A stretch of 64,000 bases of DNA, from assembly GCA_963702495.1 (NCBI GenBank), contig CAVPDA010000010.1:372001-436000 (forward strand), given 5' to 3'. Below, one piece after another: positions 58,069-64,000 of the stretch. Source of the DNA: CAVPDA01 sp963702495 (GTDB taxonomy: Bacteria > Pseudomonadota > Gammaproteobacteria > Burkholderiales > Rhodocyclaceae). The notes beneath the pieces are model-generated. The model was not told where the DNA came from and searched no databases. It was given only the letters and a program-made list of their open reading frames with translations. The position numbers were made by a program, and so were the translations under genes. Each line of letters starts with the position of its first letter. Within the stretch, counting starts at the first letter, position 1.

Positions 58069-59210
58069 CCGCGCAGCCGCCCTTCCTGCCGTTCACCCGC
58101 CCCTCCCTGGACGAGGAAACCATCGCCGGCGTGGCGCAGGTGCTGCGTTCCGGCTGGATCACGAGCGGAGCGCAGGTGAAGGCTTTCGAGCAGGCCCTAT
58201 CCGCCTACTTCGGCGGCAGGCCGGTGCGCGCCATGAACTCCGGCACGGCGACGCTGGAGGTGGCGCTGGCCCTGGCCGGCGTCAAGCCGGGCGACGAGGT
58301 CATCACCACGCCGCTGACCTGGGTCGCCACCGCCAATGTCGTCGTGCGCGCCGGCGCAGTGCCGGTCTTCGTGGACGTGGATGCGGCGACGCGCAATCTC
58401 GATCTCGACCACGTCGAGGCGGCCATCACCCCCCGCACCCGCGCCCTGCTGCCGGTGGACCTCGCCGGCCTGCCGGTGGACCGCGACCGCCTGTACGGCA
58501 TCGCCCAGCGCCACCGCCTGCGCGTGATCGAGGACGCCGCCCAGTCCATGGGCGCGAGCTGGGGCGGACGGCGCATTGGCAGCTTCGGCGACCTGGTCTC
58601 GTTCAGCTTCCACGCCAACAAGAACATGACGACCGGCGAAGGCGGCTGCCTCGTGCTCGCCGGCGAGGCGGAGGCGCCGTTGTGCGAGCAACTGCGGCTG
58701 CAGGGCGTGGTGCGCGACGCCGACGGCGGCATGGATGCGACCGTGTTCGGCGGCAAGTTCAATCTCACCGACATCGCCGCGCGCATCGGTCTCGGCCAGT
58801 TGCCGCGGCTCGACGCCTTCAATGCGCGCCGGCGCGAACTGGCGCGGCACTACCTGGCGTGCTTCGCACCGGTCAGCGCCGCGCTCGGCTGCGGCCTGCC
58901 GCCGGCGGACTTCGAGAACAGCAACTGGCACATGTTCCAGATCACGCTGCCCCTCTCCGATCTCACGCTCTCCCGCGGCGACTTCATCCGCGCCATGGCG
59001 CAGCGCGGGCTCGGTGTCGGCGTGCATTACCCGGCGCTGCATCTGTTTTCCGCTTACCGGCGCCTCGGCTTCCGTGACGGCCAGTTTCCCCGCGCCGAGC
59101 GCATCGGACGCGAAATCGTTACACTTCCCCTGTTCCCGGCCATGACCGAAACCGATGTCGAGCGCGTCGTCGGGGCCGTGTCGGAAATCATCCAACAGCA
59201 CAAGAAATGA
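58065..59210 (+). CDS. arnB: UDP-4-amino-4-deoxy-L-arabinose aminotransferase
   Basis: A 381-residue DegT/DnrJ/EryC1-type PLP enzyme. The PLP Lys is in FSFHANKNMTTGEGGCLVL; NSGTATLEVALALAGVKPGD, TTPLTWVATANVVVRAGAVP and IEDAAQSMGASWGGR are conserved. It converts UDP-Ara4O to UDP-L-Ara4N with glutamate. The start is GTG 58065 within the stop of the previous gene (GTGA). It overlaps arnC by 4 nt. Confidence 0.93.
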   Translation: MTAQPPFLPFTRPSLDEETIAGVAQVLRSGWITSGAQVKAFEQALSAYFGGRPVRAMNSGTATLEVALALAGVKPGDEVITTPLTWVATANVVVRAGAVPVFVDVDAATRNLDLDHVEAAITPRTRALLPVDLAGLPVDRDRLYGIAQRHRLRVIEDAAQSMGASWGGRRIGSFGDLVSFSFHANKNMTTGEGGCLVLAGEAEAPLCEQLRLQGVVRDADGGMDATVFGGKFNLTDIAARIGLGQLPRLDAFNARRRELARHYLACFAPVSAALGCGLPPADFENSNWHMFQITLPLSDLTLSRGDFIRAMAQRGLGVGVHYPALHLFSAYRRLGFRDGQFPRAERIGREIVTLPLFPAMTETDVERVVGAVSEIIQQHKK

Positions 59211-60229
59211 GCCGCCCCGAACTGTCTGTCGTCATTCCCGTATACAACGAAGAGGCCGGCCTGTCGCAGCTGTTCGCGCGGCTCTATCCGGCGCTCGATG
59301 CGCTCGGCACGCCCTACGAAATCGTCTTCGTCAACGACGGCAGCCGCGACCGCTCTGCCGCCATCCTGCGCGAGCAGTTCCAGCGCCGGCCGGAGGTGAC
59401 GCGGGTGATCCTGTTCAGCGCCAATTTCGGCCAGCACGTGGCCATCCTCGCCGGCTTCGAGCACTGCCGCGGCGACATCGTGGTCACCCTCGACGCCGAC
59501 CTGCAGAACCCGCCCGAGGAGATCGCCAATCTGGTGGCCAAGATGCGCGAGGGCCACGACTACGTCGGCACCATCCGCCGGCTGCGCCAGGACTCGGCCT
59601 GGCGCCGCCACGCCTCGCGCGCCATGAACTGGGTGCGCGAGCGCACCACGCGCATCCGCATCACCGATCAGGGCTGCATGATGCGAGCCTACGGGCGCGG
59701 CGTCATCGACGCCATCAACAGCTGCCACGAGGTGAATACCTACGTGCCGGCGCTGGCCTATACCTTCGCCCAGCGGCCGACCGAGATCGAGGTGGCCCAC
59801 GAGGAACGGTCGGCCGGCACATCCAAGTACTCGCTCTACAGCCTGATCCGGCTCAACTTCGACCTGCTGACCGGCTTCTCGTTGATACCGCTGCAGCTGG
59901 TGTCCATGGCCGGCATCGTGCTGTCGCTGCTGTCCGCGCTGTTCGTGGTGTTCCTGGCGATCCGCCGGCTCGTCGTCGGCCCCGAGGCCGAGGGCCTGTT
60001 CACGCTGTTCGGCATCGCCTTCTTCCTGCTCGGCATCCTGCTGTTCGCCGTCGGCCTGCTCGGCGAGTATGTCGGACGCATCTACCAGCAGGTGCGCCAC
60101 CGGCCCCGCTATCTTGTCCAGGCGGTGCTGGAGGCCGACGAGGGGGCCGGCGCGCCGCAACTGGAGGGACGATCGGAAGCCCTGACGCTCACGCCGCTGC
60201 GCTCGCTGTTCACCCCGCGCGCCGAATGA
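59207..60229 (+). CDS. arnC: Undecaprenyl-phosphate 4-deoxy-4-formamido-L-arabinose transferase
   Basis: A 340-residue family 2 glycosyltransferase. It starts SRPELSVVIPVYNEEAGLSQ, has VNDGSRDRSAAIL, the metal site VTLDADLQNPPEE and ITDQGCMMRAYGR, followed by ERSAGTSKYSLYSLIRLNFD and two C-terminal membrane helices. It loads the formylated sugar on undecaprenyl phosphate. It overlaps the arnA formyltransferase ATG by 4 nt. Confidence 0.93.
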   Translation: MSRPELSVVIPVYNEEAGLSQLFARLYPALDALGTPYEIVFVNDGSRDRSAAILREQFQRRPEVTRVILFSANFGQHVAILAGFEHCRGDIVVTLDADLQNPPEEIANLVAKMREGHDYVGTIRRLRQDSAWRRHASRAMNWVRERTTRIRITDQGCMMRAYGRGVIDAINSCHEVNTYVPALAYTFAQRPTEIEVAHEERSAGTSKYSLYSLIRLNFDLLTGFSLIPLQLVSMAGIVLSLLSALFVVFLAIRRLVVGPEAEGLFTLFGIAFFLLGILLFAVGLLGEYVGRIYQQVRHRPRYLVQAVLEADEGAGAPQLEGRSEALTLTPLRSLFTPRAE

Positions 60230-61161
60230 GCCGCGCCGCGCCCCGTGCTGTCGTCTTCGCCTACCACAACGTCGGCGTGCGCTGCCTGTCGGTGCTGCTG
60301 GCGCACGGCGTGGACGTGGCACTGGTGGTGACGCATGAGGACAACCCGCAGGAGCGCATCTGGTTCGCCAGCGTCGCCGAGCTGGCGCAGATGCACGGCA
60401 TTGCGGTAGCCAGCCCCGACGATCCGAACGACAGCGCCACGTTCGCGCGCATCGCCCACCGGCAGCCGGACTTTCTGTTCTCCTTCTACTACCGGCACAT
60501 GCTCAAGCCGTATCTGCTGGCGCTGGCCGCCCGCGGCGCCTTCAACCTGCACGGCTCGCTGCTGCCGAGGTACCGCGGCCGGGTGCCGGTGAATTGGGCC
60601 GTCATACAGGGCGAGCGGGAGACCGGTGCCACGCTGCACGAGATGGTGGAAAAGCCGGACGCCGGCATGATCGTCGGCCAGCAGGCGGTGCCGATCCTGC
60701 CCGACGACACGGCCGTCGACGTGTTCGCCAAAGTCACGGTAGCCGCCGAGCTGGTGCTCGACCGCTGGCTGCCGGCGCTCATCGACGGCAGCGCGCCGCG
60801 CCTGCCGCAAGACCTTGCCGCTGGCTCCTATTTCGGCGGCCGCAAGCCCGAAGACGGCCGCATCGACTGGCGCGATCCGGCCGCGCACGTCCACAATCTG
60901 ATTCGCGGCGTCGCGCCGCCCTACCCCGGCGCCTTTTCCGATCTGCCCGGCGGACGGCTGCGCGTGCTGCGCTCGCTGCACCCTACCGGGGAACGCGGCC
61001 CGCATTCGGCGCCGGTGCTTTTCGGCCGCGGCGCCGGGCTCTATGCTCAATGCGGCGACGCACTGCTGTTGCGCATCGTCGAAGCCGAACTGGACGGCGC
61101 GCCGCTCGCGCCCGACAGCCCGGGGATGCGCGCCGGTCTGCGCCTGCCCCCTCACTCCTGA
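60226..61161 (+). CDS. arnA: ArnA formyltransferase domain as a separate protein
   Basis: A 311-residue protein equal to the N-terminal half of E. coli ArnA. The formyltransferase site is visible in GAFNLHGSLLPRYRGRVPVN (Asn and His) and MVEKPDAGMIVGQQAVPI (Asp). A C-terminal oligonucleotide-binding-like part follows (LRVLRSLHP). It formylates UDP-L-Ara4N using N10-formyl-THF. The matching dehydrogenase half is a separate gene 11 nt downstream, so ArnA is split. Confidence 0.9.
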   Translation: MSRAAPRAVVFAYHNVGVRCLSVLLAHGVDVALVVTHEDNPQERIWFASVAELAQMHGIAVASPDDPNDSATFARIAHRQPDFLFSFYYRHMLKPYLLALAARGAFNLHGSLLPRYRGRVPVNWAVIQGERETGATLHEMVEKPDAGMIVGQQAVPILPDDTAVDVFAKVTVAAELVLDRWLPALIDGSAPRLPQDLAAGSYFGGRKPEDGRIDWRDPAAHVHNLIRGVAPPYPGAFSDLPGGRLRVLRSLHPTGERGPHSAPVLFGRGAGLYAQCGDALLLRIVEAELDGAPLAPDSPGMRAGLRLPPHS

Positions 61162-61172
61162 CCCCTGCCATC

Positions 61173-62216
61173 ATGAAAAAGATCCTCATCCTCGGCGTCA
61201 ATGGCTTCATCGGCCATCACCTGTCCCAGCGCATCATCGAAACCACCGACTGGGAGGTGTACGGCATGGACATGCAGACGGAGCGTGTCGCCGACCTGAT
61301 GGACCACCGGCGCTTCCACTTTTTCGAGGGCGACATCACCATCAACAAGGAATGGATCGCCTACCACATCAAGAAATGCGACACGGTGCTGCCGCTGGTG
61401 GCCATCGCCACCCCGGCGACCTACGTCAGCGACCCGCTGCGCGTGTTCGAACTGGACTTCGAGGCCAACCTGCCGATCGTGCGCAGTTGCGTCAACCACG
61501 GCAAGCGGCTGGTCTTTCCGTCCACCTCCGAGGTGTACGGCATGTGCCGCGACGACGAGTTCGATCCCGACAATTCCGAGCTGATCTACGGGCCGATCAA
61601 CAAGCCGCGCTGGATCTACGCCTGTTCCAAGCAGCTGATGGATCGCGTGATCGCCGGCTACGGCCAGCAGCGGGGACTGGACTATACCCTGTTCCGGCCG
61701 TTCAACTGGATCGGCGCCGGGCTGGATTCCATCAACACCCCCAAGGAAGGCAGCTCCCGCGTCATCACCCAGTTTCTCGGCCAGATCGTGCGCGGCGAGT
61801 CCATCAAGCTGGTGGACGGCGGCAGCCAGAAGCGGGCCTTCACCTATGTCGGCGACGGCATCGCCGCGCTGATGAAGATCATCGACAACCGCGACGGCAT
61901 CGCTTCGGGCCAGATCTACAACATCGGCAACCCGCGCAACAACTACTCGGTGCGCGAACTGGCGACGATGATGCTGGACATGGCCCAGGAGTATCCCGAG
62001 TACCGCGACACCGCGGCGCAGGTGCGATTGGTGGAGACCACCTCCGGCGAGTACTACGGCAAGGGCTACCAGGACGTGCAGAACCGGGTGCCCATGATCG
62101 CCAACACGCGGCGCGACCTCGACTGGGAGCCGAGGGTGACGATGGAAGAGGCGTTGCGCCACATCTTCGAAGCCTATCGCGGCCACGTCGCCGACGCCCG
62201 CAGCCTCGTCGAATAG
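61173..62216 (+). CDS. arnA: ArnA decarboxylase/dehydrogenase domain as a separate protein
   Basis: A 347-residue SDR-like enzyme equal to the C-terminal half of ArnA. The NAD motif is LILGVNGFIGHHLSQR; VFPSTSEVYGM supplies Thr/Ser/Glu, RWIYACSKQLMDRVIAGYG the Tyr-Lys pair, and DGGSQKRAFTYVGDG the conserved Arg. It oxidises and decarboxylates UDP-glucuronate to UDP-Ara4O. No UDP-glucose dehydrogenase gene lies in the window. A gap of 108 nt precedes arnD. Confidence 0.93.
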   Translation: MKKILILGVNGFIGHHLSQRIIETTDWEVYGMDMQTERVADLMDHRRFHFFEGDITINKEWIAYHIKKCDTVLPLVAIATPATYVSDPLRVFELDFEANLPIVRSCVNHGKRLVFPSTSEVYGMCRDDEFDPDNSELIYGPINKPRWIYACSKQLMDRVIAGYGQQRGLDYTLFRPFNWIGAGLDSINTPKEGSSRVITQFLGQIVRGESIKLVDGGSQKRAFTYVGDGIAALMKIIDNRDGIASGQIYNIGNPRNNYSVRELATMMLDMAQEYPEYRDTAAQVRLVETTSGEYYGKGYQDVQNRVPMIANTRRDLDWEPRVTMEEALRHIFEAYRGHVADARSLVE

Positions 62217-62324
62217 CCATCACGGCACGCGCCATGCCTCGCGTCGACATGCCGGTGAGTCCGCGGCACGGTCCCGGCGTGGCGTCGACCCGGCACACCA
62301 GCGACCTCGGGAGCGCAACCTAGA

Positions 62325-63254
62325 ATGCGGCGCTGGCTGGCCCTCAAGGTCGATGTCGATACCTACCGCGGCACACGCGAAGGCCTGCCGCGCCTGGTGC
62401 AAACCCTGAAGAGACACGAGGCGCAGGCCACCTTCCTGTTCTCCCTCGGCCCCGATCACACCGGTCGCGCCATCAAGCGCATCTTCCGGCCCGGCTTCAT
62501 GAAGAAGGTGTCGCGCACCTCGGTGGTCGAACATTACGGCATCCGGACGCTGCTCTACGGCACCCTGCTGCCCGGCCCCGACATCGGCCGCAAGTGCGCC
62601 GACCTGCTGCGCGGCGTGCGCGACGCCGGCTACGAGGTCGGCATCCACACCTGGGATCACATCAAGTGGCAGGACGGGGTCGAGCACGCGGATGCGGCCT
62701 GGACCCGGGAACAAATGGAGAAGGCCTGCGAGCGCTTCCGGGAGGTATTCGGCGAGGCGCCGCGCACCCACGGCGCCGCCGGCTGGCAGATGAACGCCCA
62801 CGCCCTGCGCCTGACGCAGCGGCTGGGCTTCGACTACTGCTCGGACACCCGGGGCGTCCATCCCTTCATGCCGGTGCAGCGCGCCGAACTCATCCATTGC
62901 CCCCAGTTGCCGACGACGCTGCCGACCCTGGACGAGTTGATCGGCTGCGAAGGTATCACGGCCGACAACGTGCACGAACACGTGCTCCGGCTCACGGACC
63001 AGGCCACGCCCTACGGCCACGTCTACACGCTGCACGCCGAACTCGAGGGCATGCGCCTCTTGCCGGCGTTCGAGCGCCTGCTAGAAGGCTGGCGCGCCCA
63101 GGGCTACGAGCTGTGGAGCACGCGTGCCCTCTACGAGAATCTCCTGCTCGACCTGCTGCCGCGCCACGAGGTCGTGCGCGGCGAAATCCCCGGCCGCTCC
63201 GGCACCCTGATGCTGCAGGGGGAAGAGTTCCTGGCCCGGGCTGGCGCCGGCTAG
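62325..63254 (+). CDS. arnD: Undecaprenyl-phosphate formamido-arabinose deformylase
   Basis: A 309-residue polysaccharide-deacetylase-like protein. It starts MRRWLALKVDVDTYRGTREG, with the metal Asp in VDVDT, has GYEVGIHTWDHIKWQDGVEH with two metal His residues, and GAAGWQMNAHALRLTQRLGF and YCSDTRG. It removes the formyl group from the lipid carrier before flipping. The start is ATG 62325. It is the last arn gene. Confidence 0.93.
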   Translation: MRRWLALKVDVDTYRGTREGLPRLVQTLKRHEAQATFLFSLGPDHTGRAIKRIFRPGFMKKVSRTSVVEHYGIRTLLYGTLLPGPDIGRKCADLLRGVRDAGYEVGIHTWDHIKWQDGVEHADAAWTREQMEKACERFREVFGEAPRTHGAAGWQMNAHALRLTQRLGFDYCSDTRGVHPFMPVQRAELIHCPQLPTTLPTLDELIGCEGITADNVHEHVLRLTDQATPYGHVYTLHAELEGMRLLPAFERLLEGWRAQGYELWSTRALYENLLLDLLPRHEVVRGEIPGRSGTLMLQGEEFLARAGAG

Positions 63255-63377
63255 CGCCGGCCGCGGAACGTGCCGCCCATCGCCGCGCGACAGTCCCTCC
63301 GTGGTCTGGCTCAATGGAATAAAGTGGCGAATCGTCGGGCGTTGGCCCTGGTTCCGCCCCTACTCCGCTCCTTCCGT

Positions 63378-64000
63378 ATGCCTGCAACCCGGTACAAGCG
63401 CTGCGCGGTTGCGCTGACGGCGGTCCTGGCGCTCGCCGGCTGCGGCTCGTTCCAACCGCCACTCGTGCCGGGCCACGCCCCCGGTACAAGCGCCATCGCC
63501 GACGCGACATGGCAGCGCGTGCGCATCCATATCCGCTGGAACCGCGCCGAGCAGCCGCAATGGCATCTCGACGCCCTGCTGGCCCACCGTGTCGCCGGGC
63601 CGCTGGTGGAACGTGAACGGGCCTCGATCGGACTGTGGCGCTTCCATCGCCGCGCCGCCGACGATGCGGCGGGTCATTCCCTGAGCCTCCTGACCTATGC
63701 CTCGCCGGCGCTGAACGCTTCGATATGCCGCACGCTGCGCACGGACCCGCTGGTGTCCGAAATGACCCAGGCCGGACTTCTGGACAGGGTCGAATGCGAA
63801 AGTTTCGCGGCCGATCGGGAGCGGCTGGTGGAAGGCAGCAGCGACCCGCGATGGTCGCCCGAACTGCAGCGCGCCTGGCCCCACTACATCATGGGCGTGA
63901 GCGAGATGTGGCTGCGCCTGATCGACGAGCACGCCCGCGCCGCGGCACCGCAGGAGGAGGCGCCGGACCTGGATCGTACAGTCGCCTTCTACCGGCAGGT
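63378..64000 (+). CDS. Putative lipoprotein, 3' truncated
   Basis: A frame open from ATG 63378 to the end of the window, giving 207 complete codons. The N terminus is a lipoprotein signal, MPATRYKRCAVALTAVLALA, with a lipobox LAGC (Cys at residue 23). The mature part is rich in Trp, Arg and His and has no motif I recognise. A GTG 18 codons upstream is in frame but would spoil the signal. The position after arnD may be accidental. Its end and function cannot be given. Confidence 0.65.
   Translation, partial: MPATRYKRCAVALTAVLALAGCGSFQPPLVPGHAPGTSAIADATWQRVRIHIRWNRAEQPQWHLDALLAHRVAGPLVERERASIGLWRFHRRAADDAAGHSLSLLTYASPALNASICRTLRTDPLVSEMTQAGLLDRVECESFAADRERLVEGSSDPRWSPELQRAWPHYIMGVSEMWLRLIDEHARAAAPQEEAPDLDRTVAFYRQ

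Noticed and set aside
1..64000. tRNA, rRNA, CRISPR array, insertion sequence or prophage
   Set aside because: I found no cloverleaf-like segment, no regular spacer-repeat array, no transposase or integrase frame and no phage structural gene. A dedicated scan (tRNAscan-SE, CRISPR finder, IS database) would settle this.

Overview
The window is a GC-rich stretch of chromosome from what looks like a betaproteobacterium, perhaps of the Rhodocyclales/Nitrosomonadales type. That placement is an inference from gene content: a DUF2863 protein, the msrB-yciB-yciI-bolA-ppiC run, single-chain purL, hom/thrC with alaA/alaC, a phasin, and urt+ure behind a sigma-54 type promoter. Coding density is very high, many neighbouring genes overlap by 4 nt, and GTG starts are common. 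I see no rRNA, tRNA, CRISPR array, insertion sequence or phage module.

Layout: 1-5911 holds a truncated DUF3047 gene, a small conserved protein, a VapBC toxin-antitoxin pair, two 'selenodomain-associated' type genes (FAD oxidoreductase and glycosyltransferase), a DUF2863 protein and an SDR with altered catalytic residues. 6054-9073 is the msrB-yciB-yciI-bolA-ppiC block plus a small membrane protein. 9115-20868 is a continuous urea-import and urease cluster (urtABCDE-ureDABCEFG), preceded by two NtrC-like sites 32 bp apart and a -24/-12 promoter, and threaded with palindromic repeats, one of which lies inside ureC. 20889-25735 (minus) is an isolated mlaF-like ATPase and purL. 25855-28794 carries cnoX, a Spx/ArsC-like protein, an Hsp33 with a reduced cysteine set, and a spermidine-synthase-like protein. 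28850-37512 (minus) has a hybrid sensor kinase, an M20 amidohydrolase, a fused 5-oxoprolinase and a flavocytochrome c sulfide dehydrogenase pair (fccAB). 37689-46738 includes Nnr, a phasin, a NarL-type two-component pair, a histone-deacetylase-like protein, a DMT transporter, nadC and a 45-residue membrane peptide.

46817-55486 (minus) is an amino-acid block: alaC, alaA, a GNAT acetyltransferase, hom, then one reading frame in which a nine-repeat TPR-like protein runs directly into threonine synthase, then a methyltransferase. 55604-63254 is a lipid A aminoarabinose (arn) operon with split arnA and four successive 4-nt overlaps. The window ends in an unfinished lipoprotein gene.

The most unusual items are the TPR-ThrC in-frame fusion, the in-frame repeat insertion in ureC with palindromes in most gaps of the same operon, the NtrC/sigma-54 control region, the Hsp33 with two of four zinc cysteines, the SDR with Lys-to-Met in YxxxK, and the MlaF-like ATPase with Tyr in place of the H-loop His.
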